Below, piece by piece: positions 1-6,777 of a DNA stretch of 6,924 nucleotides. This DNA is from Lysobacterales bacterium (GTDB lineage Bacteria > Pseudomonadota > Gammaproteobacteria > Xanthomonadales > SZUA-36). The notes beneath the pieces were generated by a model, which worked only from the letters and a program-made list of their open reading frames with translations, searched no databases and was not told the DNA's origin. The stretch spans positions 1 through 6,924 of the forward strand of contig JAPHSB010000233.1 of NCBI GenBank assembly GCA_026193295.1, read 5' to 3'. A program made the position numbers and the translations under genes. Numbering within the stretch: the first letter of the stretch is position 1; each line of letters starts with the position of its first letter.

Positions 1-306
1 CAGATCCTCTACACCCTGGAGCAGACGGACAACAACAAGTCCAAGGCGGCCCGCATCCTGGGCATCAGCCGCCAGACCCTCCGCGAGAAGCTGCGGATCT
101 ACGAGGCGGACAACGCCGCCGGCGACAAGGCCAGAATGATGGTCGCCGAGGTCATCAGCACCGGCCGCATCCGAATCGGGCAGGCTTCCTGCAGGGCCTC
201 GTCGATACCCAGGCCTTCGGTGCGCATCTGGTTGGTCAGGTCGACCAGCAGGATGGAGTTCTTTGCCACCAGGCCCACCAGCAGGACCAGGCCGATCATC
301 GAGTAG
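1..306 (+). CDS. C-terminal Fis-type HTH of an NtrC-family regulator (5' partial, native 3' end lost)
   Basis: Frame 1 is open from the window edge and reads QILYTLEQTDNN, then KSKAARILGISRQTLREKL. This is the Fis-type (HTH_8) DNA-binding helix-turn-helix found at the C-terminus of sigma-54-dependent NtrC-like activators. The recognisable homology ends at about codon 34 (LRIYE, near base 105). In this family the protein normally stops within a few residues of that point. Here the frame continues without a stop into sequence that is the antisense of the RND pump gene, and it ends only at the TAG at 304-306. Residues after about codon 40 are therefore probably not native. The receiver and AAA+ domains would lie upstream of the window. 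The family call is firm. The real end of the gene and its relation to the efflux operon are uncertain. Confidence 0.75.
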   Translation, partial: QILYTLEQTDNNKSKAARILGISRQTLREKLRIYEADNAAGDKARMMVAEVISTGRIRIGQASCRASSIPRPSVRIWLVRSTSRMEFFATRPTSRTRPIIE

Positions 307-3083
307 ATGTTGAGCGTATGGCCGGTCAGCCACAGAGCGCCGACCCCGCCGATGATCGCCAGCGGCTGCGCGACCATGATGATCAGGGGCTGGATGAAGG
401 AGTTGAACTGGCTGGCCAGCACCATGTAGACCAGGATCATCGCCGTGACAAAGGCAAACATCATGTACTTCGCCGTCTTGCCGAATTCCTCGGCCCGGCC
501 GGTCATACGCACCGTGAAACCCGCCGGCAGGATCTCCTTCGAGACCTTCAGGACGGTGTCGATGGCTGCTGCCTCCGCCATCTTCGGCGTGCCGAGAAAG
601 TTCGCCGAGTACTGCAGGTCATAGCGCGAAACCACAGCCGGTCCCTCGCTCGGTTTCATCACCACCAGGTTGTCGAGACGCACCAGCTCCCCGTTCGGCG
701 TCCGCAGGTGAATGCGGCTGAGATCCGGCACTTGCCTCAGGCTGCCCTCCCCGGCCTTCAGACGCACGTCATAGCGCTCGCCGTTACCCGGATCGTCGTT
801 GTAGCGGGCCACATCGTAACCGCCGGACAGCACGTTGACGGCAAGCGCCACGTCGCGCGTGGTCAGCCCGAGGCTGCGCAGACGTTCGCGCGACGGCTCC
901 ATTTCCAGTTGCGGCAGTTCCAGCTGCAGATCGAGGTCCAGCGGGCCCAGCCCCGGAACCTGGTCCAACCTTTGCCTCAACTGTTCTGCCAGTTCGGCGA
1001 CGCGTGTCAGGTCCAGGCCCAGCAATACGAACTGCAGTGGCTCGCCGCGCTGACCGCCCACGATCGGCATCTCGGTGACGAAAATCTGCACGCCTGGAAT
1101 CTCCGTGAAACGATCGCGCAGGCTATTCATCAATTGCCTCTGAGAAACCGAGCGCTCGTCCCAGTGCACCATCGACACGATGATCGTAGCCAGGCTGACC
1201 TGGCGTGCCTGGTCATCGCCGATGGTGGCGAAGGAACTGCTGACGGCTTCGAACTCCGACACTATGGATTCGACCCGGCGGACCCGGGACTCGGTGTAAT
1301 CGATGCTGGAGCCCAGCGGCGCCTTCACGGTGATCATGAAGCGCCCCTCGTCCTCTTCCGGCATGAAGCCCTTGTCGATCCAGGCGAAGATGAAACCGCT
1401 CAGGATGACGACAGCTGCGGCCGCCGCGACCACGGCCCAACGCCGATGAAGGCTGGCCGCCACCAGGTTCCGGTAGGCCCGGTCCAGCGCGCGGAAGCGT
1501 CCCTCGATGACCCGGTACAAGCGACCGTGCTGGTCCGAAAAACCGAGGTGACGGGAACACAGGGCCGGCGTCAGCGTCAGCGAAACGAACAGCGAGACCA
1601 GCACGCCGACCGTCACCACCACCGCGAAGGACTCGAAGAAGCTGCCAATGATGCCTTCCATGAAAATCACGGGGGCAAAGATAGCGACCAGAGTAAGGGT
1701 CGCGGCCAGCACCGCAAAAACCACCTGCCGGCTGCCCTGGATGGCCGCCTGCGCCGTGTCGTGGTTGCCCAACTCCCGCTGCCGGTAGATGTTCTCCAGC
1801 ACCACAATGGCGTCATCGACGACGATACCGATCAGCAGCAGCAAGCCCAGCAGGGTCATGGTATTGAAGGTGAAGCCGGAAAAATACATAACGGCGACCG
1901 CGCCCAGCAGCGACACCGGGATGGCGGCCGCGATGATCAGCGTCGCAGACAGGCTCTTCAGAAACAGGAACACCACCAGGGCCGTCAGCAGCGTACCCAG
2001 CACAATGTGTTCCTCCAGTGCACTGACGATGTCCTGGATCAGGTCGGCGTCGCTGAAAGCGACTTCGAGCTGCAGGCCGGGCGGCAGTTCCGGCAGGATG
2101 TCCCGCTGCAGACGGCGCTCCACCTCATCGACGATGGCCACGGTGTTCGAGTTCTGCACCTTGATGATGCCGAGCCCAACCGTCGGCTGACCGTTGAAGC
2201 TGGCGAACTCACGGCGGTCCGCCAGGCCGTCTTCGACATTGGCGATGTCGCCGAGGCGGATCGGTGCGCCTTCCGGATAGGCGACGATCAGTTCCTCGAG
2301 TTCACGCGGGTTGTGGAATTCGAGGTCCAGCTGGACCAGTTTTTCCTGCTCGCCACCCACCAGGAACCCACCTTGCAGCCGCACGTGCTCGGTGGCGAAG
2401 GCTCCGATCACGTCGTTAGCCGCGATGCCGAAGGCTGCCATGCGCTCGGGGTCGAGGTTGACCCGGATGGTGCGTTCGCGCTCCCCGCCCAGGCTGACCT
2501 CGCCCACCCCGTCGATGGTCTCCAGGCGCTTCTTGATGACGTTGCGGGCATATTCATTCAATTGCTGGATGGTCCGGTCTCCGGTCAGGGCCAGCCAAAG
2601 GACCGGCATCGAGCCGAATTCCACCTTGGCCACCACCGGCGGGTCCGCCTCCTTCGGCAGACGCGGCAACACCTGGTTGATCTTGGCCTGCACCTCGTTG
2701 AAACCGATGTCGACGTCCTTGTCCAGCCCGAACCGGATCAGGACGACCGAGACGCCCGGCGCGGACGTGGAACGGATGTGTTCGATACCCGGGACGCTGT
2801 TGACCGAGGTCTCGATGACGTTGGCAATGCTGGAATCGATGATTTCCGGGCTGGCGCCGGGCAGCACCGTGCGGATGGATATCATCGGGAAGTCGATCTC
2901 CGGAAAGCGGTCGACGCCGATGCGGTCGAAACTGATGACGCCGAACAGCAACAGCGCCCCCGACAACATGTAGGCGAACACATGGCGCTGGATAGACAAC
3001 TCCGGCAGGCTCTTGCCGGCCCGCTGCAGCGCGGGATCGGACCGGACAGTGTCCGGTCGCGCCGGAGCCGGCGTATCGCTCAC
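99..3083 (-). CDS. RND efflux pump, HAE1-type inner-membrane permease, C-terminally truncated
   Basis: This 994-residue protein is a proton-driven inner-membrane pump of the hydrophobe/amphiphile (AcrB/MdtB-like) RND family. It has an N-terminal helix at about 34-52, then a first periplasmic porter region containing FPEIDFP (60-66) and PGASPEIIDSSIANVIE. Helices 2-6 (about 355-510) carry GIVVDDAIVVLEN, with the proton-relay pair Asp423-Asp424. A second periplasmic region follows DKGFMPEEDEG (570-580). TM8-TM10 contain VGLVAKNSILLVDL with the relay Lys941. The frame then reads RMRPVLMTSATIILALSPAAL, the start of TM11, and stops after SAS. Relatives are about 1020-1050 residues, so the rest of TM11 and all of TM12 are missing. 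The start is GTG, overlapping the upstream adaptor stop by 4 bases (GTGA), with a GAGGAG ribosome site 5 bases away. Substrate cannot be told from sequence. The truncation coincides with the junction to the NtrC-family fragment. Confidence 0.93.
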   Translation of the reverse strand: MSDTPAPARPDTVRSDPALQRAGKSLPELSIQRHVFAYMLSGALLLFGVISFDRIGVDRFPEIDFPMISIRTVLPGASPEIIDSSIANVIETSVNSVPGIEHIRSTSAPGVSVVLIRFGLDKDVDIGFNEVQAKINQVLPRLPKEADPPVVAKVEFGSMPVLWLALTGDRTIQQLNEYARNVIKKRLETIDGVGEVSLGGERERTIRVNLDPERMAAFGIAANDVIGAFATEHVRLQGGFLVGGEQEKLVQLDLEFHNPRELEELIVAYPEGAPIRLGDIANVEDGLADRREFASFNGQPTVGLGIIKVQNSNTVAIVDEVERRLQRDILPELPPGLQLEVAFSDADLIQDIVSALEEHIVLGTLLTALVVFLFLKSLSATLIIAAAIPVSLLGAVAVMYFSGFTFNTMTLLGLLLLIGIVVDDAIVVLENIYRQRELGNHDTAQAAIQGSRQVVFAVLAATLTLVAIFAPVIFMEGIIGSFFESFAVVVTVGVLVSLFVSLTLTPALCSRHLGFSDQHGRLYRVIEGRFRALDRAYRNLVAASLHRRWAVVAAAAAVVILSGFIFAWIDKGFMPEEDEGRFMITVKAPLGSSIDYTESRVRRVESIVSEFEAVSSSFATIGDDQARQVSLATIIVSMVHWDERSVSQRQLMNSLRDRFTEIPGVQIFVTEMPIVGGQRGEPLQFVLLGLDLTRVAELAEQLRQRLDQVPGLGPLDLDLQLELPQLEMEPSRERLRSLGLTTRDVALAVNVLSGGYDVARYNDDPGNGERYDVRLKAGEGSLRQVPDLSRIHLRTPNGELVRLDNLVVMKPSEGPAVVSRYDLQYSANFLGTPKMAEAAAIDTVLKVSKEILPAGFTVRMTGRAEEFGKTAKYMMFAFVTAMILVYMVLASQFNSFIQPLIIMVAQPLAIIGGVGALWLTGHTLNIYSMIGLVLLVGLVAKNSILLVDLTNQMRTEGLGIDEALQEACPIRMRPVLMTSATIILALSPAALSAS

Positions 3084-4198
3084 GGCTGCTCCTCTGTCAC
3101 CGCCACCAGGGCGCCGTCACTCAGGTAGGTCGCCCCTTCGGCGATGAGCTTCGTGCCGGGTTCGATACCACTGCTGATCTCGATCCAGCCGTCCTGGCGC
3201 GCGCCGACTTCGACCACTTGCTGCTGCACCGTTTGCCGGTCACCGGTTTGCTGCAACAGGTACACGACGTTACCCGCCGGCCGTTGCACCACGGACAAAA
3301 GGGGCACGACCACGGCGTTGGGCCGTTGCTCGACCACGGCCGTGGCCTCCACGGTGGCCTCAGGCCGCCAAGGCCCGGGGTTCATGACATCGGCGATCAC
3401 CACCAGGGCGCGGCTCATCATGCCAACCTGGGGACGGATATGGCCCACCCGCGCCTCGACTTTCACGCCGGGGGCCACCGGGCTTTCCAGGTAAAGCGTT
3501 TGCCCCAGGTGCAGCTGCGCGCCAACGGTTTCCGGGAACGGCAACTCAACTCGCAGGGCCTGCGTGTCCGTCACGGTGAGCAACGGCGTACCGACCTTGA
3601 CGAAATCGCCGACCGAAACATGACGCCGCTCCACCACACCGTTCACCGGAGACACCAGCTGCGCTTTGCGCAGGCGGTCCTCGACGATCGCCACGCGGGC
3701 CTCAGCCGCGGCCATGGAAGCCTGGTAGACGGCCAACTGCGCTTCGGCGTCGTCCAGACGTTCCTGTGGCATCACGTCACGGGTTTTCAGGTCACGGTAG
3801 CGCTGCACACGCCGTTGTTCGTTGGCGATGCTCGCATTCAATTGCTGAATCGCCGCCTGGGCTTCCTGCCGTGACAACTCCAGGGCCGTGGTATCGAGCC
3901 GAACCAAGGCCTCTCCTTGCACTACCGATTCACCCTCGTCGACCAGGATTTCCACCACGCGGGCATCGACTTCCGCCGCGAGCTGCGGGGTGTTCCGGCT
4001 GACCATGCGGCCAACCGAGTAGAGTTCTACCCGGACTTCCTGCTGCCGCGCTACAGCCACGGTCACCGTAACGGCATTGCGTGCCCCCTCGCCGGCTTCT
4101 CCAGCCGGCTGTTCCTTGCCGCAGGCGGATAAAACAGCCAGGGCCAGGACGCAAACCAGCACCACGCGCTTTCTGCCACGCACTGAGAAGATCATCAT
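3080..4198 (-). CDS. Periplasmic adaptor (membrane-fusion) lipoprotein of the RND efflux pump
   Basis: This 372-residue HlyD/AcrA-type adaptor links the inner-membrane pump to an outer-membrane channel. It starts with a basic n-region (RGRKR) and a hydrophobic stretch ending in LSAC, a lipobox with the acylated Cys at residue 26. The protein is thus a predicted lipoprotein anchored in the inner membrane and facing the periplasm. The barrel-sandwich (biotinyl-lipoyl-like) halves are at about 72-102 (VVEILVDEGESVVQGEALVR) and 179-210 (AQLVSPVNGVVERRHVSVGDFV). They flank a heptad-rich alpha hairpin at about 105-178, followed by beta-barrel and membrane-proximal domains. The hairpin tip has R133-x3-L137 of the RLS channel-docking motif, but position 144 is Pro where the motif has Ser. 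The start ATG overlaps the repressor stop (ATGA), and a second in-frame ATG follows immediately. The stop overlaps the pump start. Family assignment is secure; substrate is unknown. Confidence 0.93.
   Translation of the reverse strand: MMIFSVRGRKRVVLVCVLALAVLSACGKEQPAGEAGEGARNAVTVTVAVARQQEVRVELYSVGRMVSRNTPQLAAEVDARVVEILVDEGESVVQGEALVRLDTTALELSRQEAQAAIQQLNASIANEQRRVQRYRDLKTRDVMPQERLDDAEAQLAVYQASMAAAEARVAIVEDRLRKAQLVSPVNGVVERRHVSVGDFVKVGTPLLTVTDTQALRVELPFPETVGAQLHLGQTLYLESPVAPGVKVEARVGHIRPQVGMMSRALVVIADVMNPGPWRPEATVEATAVVEQRPNAVVVPLLSVVQRPAGNVVYLLQQTGDRQTVQQQVVEVGARQDGWIEISSGIEPGTKLIAEGATYLSDGALVAVTEEQP
3089..3094 (-). promoter_or_regulatory. Ribosome binding site of the RND gene
   Basis: GAGGAG on the minus strand lies inside the last codons of the adaptor gene, 5 bases before the GTG start at 3083. 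Together with the GTGA stop/start overlap it supports this non-ATG start and suggests translational coupling of pump to adaptor. Confidence 0.75.
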
Positions 4199-4848
4199 TT
4201 GACCCTCCCCTCGGCTGGCTGTGCCAGCATGCCGTGCAACAACACGTCGATCATCTGTTTCGAATACCGGTCCGGCTGCCGGGCGAAACCCGCCTCCGGA
4301 ATCTGCTGCAGCAGGCCGTGCGCCTGGAAGTAAAACAGGTCAGCACCCATCAGCAAGTGGGCACACAGACCCGGATCAAGATCGTCGCGCAACAGCCCGG
4401 CTCGCTGGCCCGCCTCGAATATGGCGATCAATCGGTTGACCAGACCACCGACCATCTGTTCCACCACTGCCCGGCTCTTTTCCTCGTCGCCCGAAAAAGC
4501 CTCCCGCAGAACCAGGCGAACCCGTGCCTGGTTATCGAAAAGGTGGTCGAGATGCGCGCTGGCGAATACCTGCAGTCGCTGTTCGAAAGAACCCTTGCCC
4601 TCGGCGAGGTTCTCGAGCAGCGCGGTCAATTCCTCTGCGCTGCGCCGCATGATCGCGAAATAAAGCGCCTGCTTGGAGGCGAAGTGGTGATAAATGTTGG
4701 CCTTGCTGACGCCGGCCTCCTCGGCGATCCGCCGCATCGAAACGCCATCATAGCCATGCACGGAAAAGAGCCTGACCGCGGCGTCGAGGATGGCGAGTTC
4801 GCCGGCGGACTGGTGGGCCGTTGGGGCAGTTGCTGCAAGTGCTTGCAT
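4195..4848 (-). CDS. TetR-family transcriptional repressor of the efflux operon
   Basis: This 217-residue regulator has an N-terminal TetR DNA-binding domain (residues about 16-65). It reads AILDAAVRLFSVHGYDGVSM, then RRIAEEAGVSKANIYHHF, then ASKQALYFAIM. The helix-turn-helix spans about 37-56, with the family-typical Y-HHF recognition end. The remaining helical region (about 70-210, containing FSGDEEKSRAVVEQMVGGLVNRL and LLMGADLFYFQAHGLL) is the ligand-binding and dimerisation domain, which does not reveal the inducer. The gene is first in the operon with the adaptor and pump genes and overlaps the adaptor start by 4 bases. A palindromic operator lies 25 bases upstream of its start codon, within a predicted promoter, so autorepression and co-repression of the pump is the likely mode. 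The ribosome site is weak (AGG two bases before ATG), which would keep repressor levels low if the start is right. Confidence 0.92.
   Translation of the reverse strand: MQALAATAPTAHQSAGELAILDAAVRLFSVHGYDGVSMRRIAEEAGVSKANIYHHFASKQALYFAIMRRSAEELTALLENLAEGKGSFEQRLQVFASAHLDHLFDNQARVRLVLREAFSGDEEKSRAVVEQMVGGLVNRLIAIFEAGQRAGLLRDDLDPGLCAHLLMGADLFYFQAHGLLQQIPEAGFARQPDRYSKQMIDVLLHGMLAQPAEGRVK
4203..4211 (-). promoter_or_regulatory. Ribosome binding site of the adaptor gene
   Basis: AGGGGAGGG on the minus strand lies within the last codons of the repressor gene. It is 4 bases before the first ATG (4198) and 7 bases before the second (4195). The spacing mildly favours the second ATG, which changes the protein by one residue. 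It supports translational coupling of adaptor to repressor. Confidence 0.7.
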
Positions 4849-4864
4849 GACCTGGTTTCTCGAA

Positions 4865-4893
4865 GTAATAAAACTGACCGTACGGTCGGTCAG
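4865..4893 (-). promoter_or_regulatory. Predicted sigma-70 promoter of the tetR-adaptor-pump operon
   Basis: On the minus strand, CTGACC (4893-4888) matches the -35 consensus TTGACA at 4 of 6 positions. TATTAC (4870-4865) matches the -10 consensus TATAAT at 4 of 6. The spacer is exactly 17 bases and holds most of the operator, an arrangement in which a bound repressor would exclude RNA polymerase. Transcription would start near 4858, leaving a leader of about 10 bases before the repressor ATG. The call rests on motif matches read by eye. Confidence 0.55.
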
Positions 4894-4894
4894 T
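4873..4894. promoter_or_regulatory. Nested palindromic TetR-type operator
   Basis: A perfect inverted repeat ACTGACCG-N6-CGGTCAGT occupies 22 bases. Nested inside and offset from its centre is a second perfect palindrome, GACCGTACGGTC (4876-4887). GACCG/CGGTC half-sites are typical of TetR-family operators. The site lies between the repressor gene and the divergent rhodanese gene, inside the spacer of the predicted repressor promoter. Binding by the adjacent repressor is inferred from position and pattern, not shown. Confidence 0.82.
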
Positions 4895-5088
4895 TATTGT
4901 GACGCAATTGTCGCCGAGGGGCAATAACGAGCATCAAGCGACAGGAAAACTGACCGCTACACCCGTCTGGCGGCGACACCAGGAACCCGGAATCCAGGCA
5001 ACCTGCCGATACCCGAATAAGGCAAACCCGAAATTGCAGGAACGGCTGCCATGTTTCTCTGCTAACGTGCTCAGTCAATCGATCAAAT

Positions 5089-5093
5089 GAGGA
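5089..5093 (+). promoter_or_regulatory. Ribosome binding site that selects the rhodanese start
   Basis: GAGGA lies 8 bases before the ATG at 5102. The earlier in-frame ATG at 5087 has no purine-rich site before it, and the ATG at 5093 overlaps this one. The site favours 5102 as the start. Confidence 0.65.
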
Positions 5094-5101
5094 TGACGGC
5101 T

Positions 5102-5569
5102 ATGCGCATATACGGGAGTTTTCTTATCGTTCTGGTCGCGTTCGCCAGCATGAACGTCCATGGCGCCCTGAAAACCAAGCAAGAAATAAGCAGTGAAGCA
5201 AAATCCAAAGCGCCCCACATATCCTCACAGCAGCTTGCCGGTTACCTGTCGCGAGAAAACGATTTCGTCTTGTTGGACATTCGCACCGAAGCAGAATTCG
5301 CGGCTGGCCATATTCAGGGAGCTCAATGGTTTCCTCGCGGGAAACTGGAGTATTACATTCAAGAACTCATACAGGACCCCAATTCGAGAATTGTTCTCTA
5401 CTGTCGCACCGGAGGCAGGTCAGCTCTGGCTACGCTCACTTTGAAGGATATGGGTTATTCGAGTGTAGTTGATCTTGAAGGGGGCTTTAAGGAGTGGGTC
5501 GCCGAAGGCAACTCGTTCTACAACCTGCATGGCGAACACAAAGTGGTGAGCTATCAAAAGAAGGAGTAG
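5102..5569 (+). CDS. Exported single-domain rhodanese (sulfurtransferase-like) protein
   Basis: From the ATG at 5102 the protein has 155 residues; an upstream in-frame ATG at 5087 would add five. It opens with MRIYGSFLIVLVAFASMNVHG, a short basic n-region and hydrophobic core fitting a Sec signal peptide, with possible cleavage after VHG near residue 21. One rhodanese domain follows (about 39-138). It contains VLLDIRTEAEFAAGHIQGA (57-74), the active-site loop CRTGGRS (Cys101-Ser107), and DLEGGFKEWVAEG (124-136) near the end. The catalytic Cys and loop are intact, so transfer of sulfane sulfur, or a redox or thiol role in the periplasm, is plausible, as in PspE-like proteins. The donor and acceptor are unknown. 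It is divergent from the efflux operon and convergent with the pseudouridine synthase gene. GC is about 50% in sampled lines, below that of the efflux genes. Confidence 0.88.
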   Translation: MRIYGSFLIVLVAFASMNVHGALKTKQEISSEAKSKAPHISSQQLAGYLSRENDFVLLDIRTEAEFAAGHIQGAQWFPRGKLEYYIQELIQDPNSRIVLYCRTGGRSALATLTLKDMGYSSVVDLEGGFKEWVAEGNSFYNLHGEHKVVSYQKKE

Positions 5570-5782
5570 TGCTTCTGGAGTTTCCGGACCTTTTGGAGTC
5601 GGGGTACAGGCCTGCGTACTTCTACCACTTCAAAACATTTTGCTCCTGGCCGAACTGAAAACCAATCTCCCCTCAAATTCGCGTCCAGGGAAATTCTGCT
5701 ATTCATCTGACATCGGAAATACTACTGACTTGCTGACCTTCGACTGCTAACGACCAGGGATCCAGCGGGCCAACACAATACG
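5570..5782. other. Convergent intergenic region between rhodanese and pseudouridine synthase genes
   Basis: I see no gene in these 213 bases. The right two thirds form repeat copy A. A five-pair hairpin (CTGGA, loop GTT, TCCGG) just after the rhodanese stop is followed by ACCTTTTGG, too weak to call a terminator. A second five-pair inverted repeat, CGCTA-N6-TAGCG (5781-5796), overlaps the stop codon of the minus-strand gene. It is not followed by a clean T-run on that strand. Confidence 0.5.
5641..5757 (+). repeat. Imperfect direct repeat, copy A
   Basis: This aligns without gaps to 6723-6839 at an offset of 1082 bases. Over the 55 bases starting at GGCCGAACT (5648) I count 41 identities by hand. 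The shared blocks are GGCCGAACT, CTCCCCT and TTCTGCTAT. The following 53 bases are only about 47% identical but end in a shared TAACGACC at the same spacing. In copy A the central hairpin arms are decayed (AATCTCCC against GGGAAATT, with one mismatch). It lies just after the stop of the pseudouridine synthase gene. Confidence 0.68.
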
Positions 5783-6676
5783 CTAGTGCAATAGCGCTAA
5801 AAAATCGGCCGGTGCAGGACTTTCAAACACAAGCGGCTTATTTGTTCCCGGTTTGGTGATACTCAGCCGCAAAGCGTGCAAGCCCATTCGCGTGCCAGCC
5901 GAGCCGTATCGTTGATCGCCTACGACCGGGTGTCCGAGCCATGCCAGGTGGGCCCGTATTTGATGCTGGCGGCCGGTTTCCAGTTTTACCCTCAACAGAG
6001 TTCGCTGACCGACGCTGCGCTCGGTTGTGAAATGGGTCACCGCGCGTCTGGCATCTGGGTGCGGCCCGACATGCATCTGGTAGATTACCGGGTCGAGGCG
6101 CAGCGGTTGATCGATGGTGCCACTCGCAGGTTCTGGGCAACCCTCCACAATCGCCAGGTAGATTTTTGTCGCAGCGTACCAATCCTTCATCACCGCCTCC
6201 CGCTTCTCCCGGGAGGTAGCAAAAAGCAGTACCCCGGAAGTATCGCGATCAATTCGGTGTACCGGCCACAGTTTTATCGACTTGTTGCGACGTGACAATT
6301 GGTCACGCAGCAGGCCCAGCGCATGGGGCTCGTTGTCTTTGCGGGAACGAACCGACAACAACCCGGCAGGTTTATTGATGGCGATCAGGTTCCGGTCCTC
6401 ATAGAGGATGCCGAGCCGCGGCCGTACGCTGGAAGCGCCCCGGGCGGAAGCTTCGACAACCACCTGGTCGCCCGTCAACAGTTTGTGGTCATGTTGTGTA
6501 ACCTTCTCGTCGTTAACGCTGACGCAACCATTCTTGAGGCGCTGTTTGATCGTGCTGCGCGACCAACCCTGAAGTTGCGCAGTGAGGAACGTGATCAGGG
6601 TAGTGTTCGCCTTTACCGTTAGCCTGTCTGACATTGACGTTTGCCCCATAAGAGGTGGAAATACAGGCAGAATCAT
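5783..6676 (-). CDS. RluA-family pseudouridine synthase with S4 domain
   Basis: This 297-residue enzyme would isomerise uridine to pseudouridine in rRNA or tRNA in the cytoplasm. An S4 RNA-binding domain spans about 27-76 (LITFLTAQLQGWSRSTIKQR through LLTGDQVVVE). The catalytic domain starts near 86 (RLGILYEDRNLIAINKPAGL) and carries HRIDRDTSG (140-148). Asp143 matches the invariant catalytic Asp of the HRLDxxTSG signature, with Ile replacing Leu. The third motif, KLETGRQHQIRAHLAWLGHP (231-250), is complete, as is VVGDQRYG. Length and domain order fit RluC/RluD-type enzymes, but the specific target cannot be assigned. AGGA lies 5 bases upstream of the ATG at 6676; an alternative start at 6634 (MSDRLTVK) would shorten it by 14 residues and still keep the S4 domain. 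The gene is convergent with the rhodanese gene and lies between the two repeat copies. Confidence 0.93.
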   Translation of the reverse strand: MILPVFPPLMGQTSMSDRLTVKANTTLITFLTAQLQGWSRSTIKQRLKNGCVSVNDEKVTQHDHKLLTGDQVVVEASARGASSVRPRLGILYEDRNLIAINKPAGLLSVRSRKDNEPHALGLLRDQLSRRNKSIKLWPVHRIDRDTSGVLLFATSREKREAVMKDWYAATKIYLAIVEGCPEPASGTIDQPLRLDPVIYQMHVGPHPDARRAVTHFTTERSVGQRTLLRVKLETGRQHQIRAHLAWLGHPVVGDQRYGSAGTRMGLHALRLSITKPGTNKPLVFESPAPADFLALLH

Positions 6677-6746
6677 GGGAATCCTGCACCTGCTTCACCA
6701 GCTTGGCAACTACCTGATGGACTGCAATTGGCCGAACTCAGAACTA

Positions 6747-6777
6747 AACTCCCCTGAGGTTCACGCTTGGGGGAGTT
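6747..6777. other. Strong hairpin within repeat copy B
   Basis: Arms AACTCCCC (6747-6754) and GGGGAGTT (6770-6777) pair perfectly. The next four bases on each side, TGAG and CTTG, also pair (two of these are G-U), giving a 12-pair stem with the seven-base loop GTTCACG. No T-run follows on the plus strand (CTGCTATG), so it does not look like a standard intrinsic terminator. It may be the folded core of the repeat element. Confidence 0.65.

Noticed and set aside
318..3128. A 936-codon open frame on the plus strand covering almost the whole pump gene
   Set aside because: It is the mirror of the RND gene in GC-rich DNA. Its translation is rich in His, Gln, Arg and Asp with no family-like motif, while the minus-strand protein is clearly conserved.
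4899..5090. A 63-codon plus-strand frame starting at GTG and ending in an ATGA overlap with the first ATG of the rhodanese frame
   Set aside because: No ribosome site, no recognisable motif, low-complexity composition, and it begins next to the operator. The overlap with 5087 is probably chance because the better rhodanese start is 5102.
5572..5605. Intrinsic terminator just after the rhodanese gene
   Set aside because: The stem has only five pairs with one G-U and is followed by ACCTTTTGG rather than a clean T-run.
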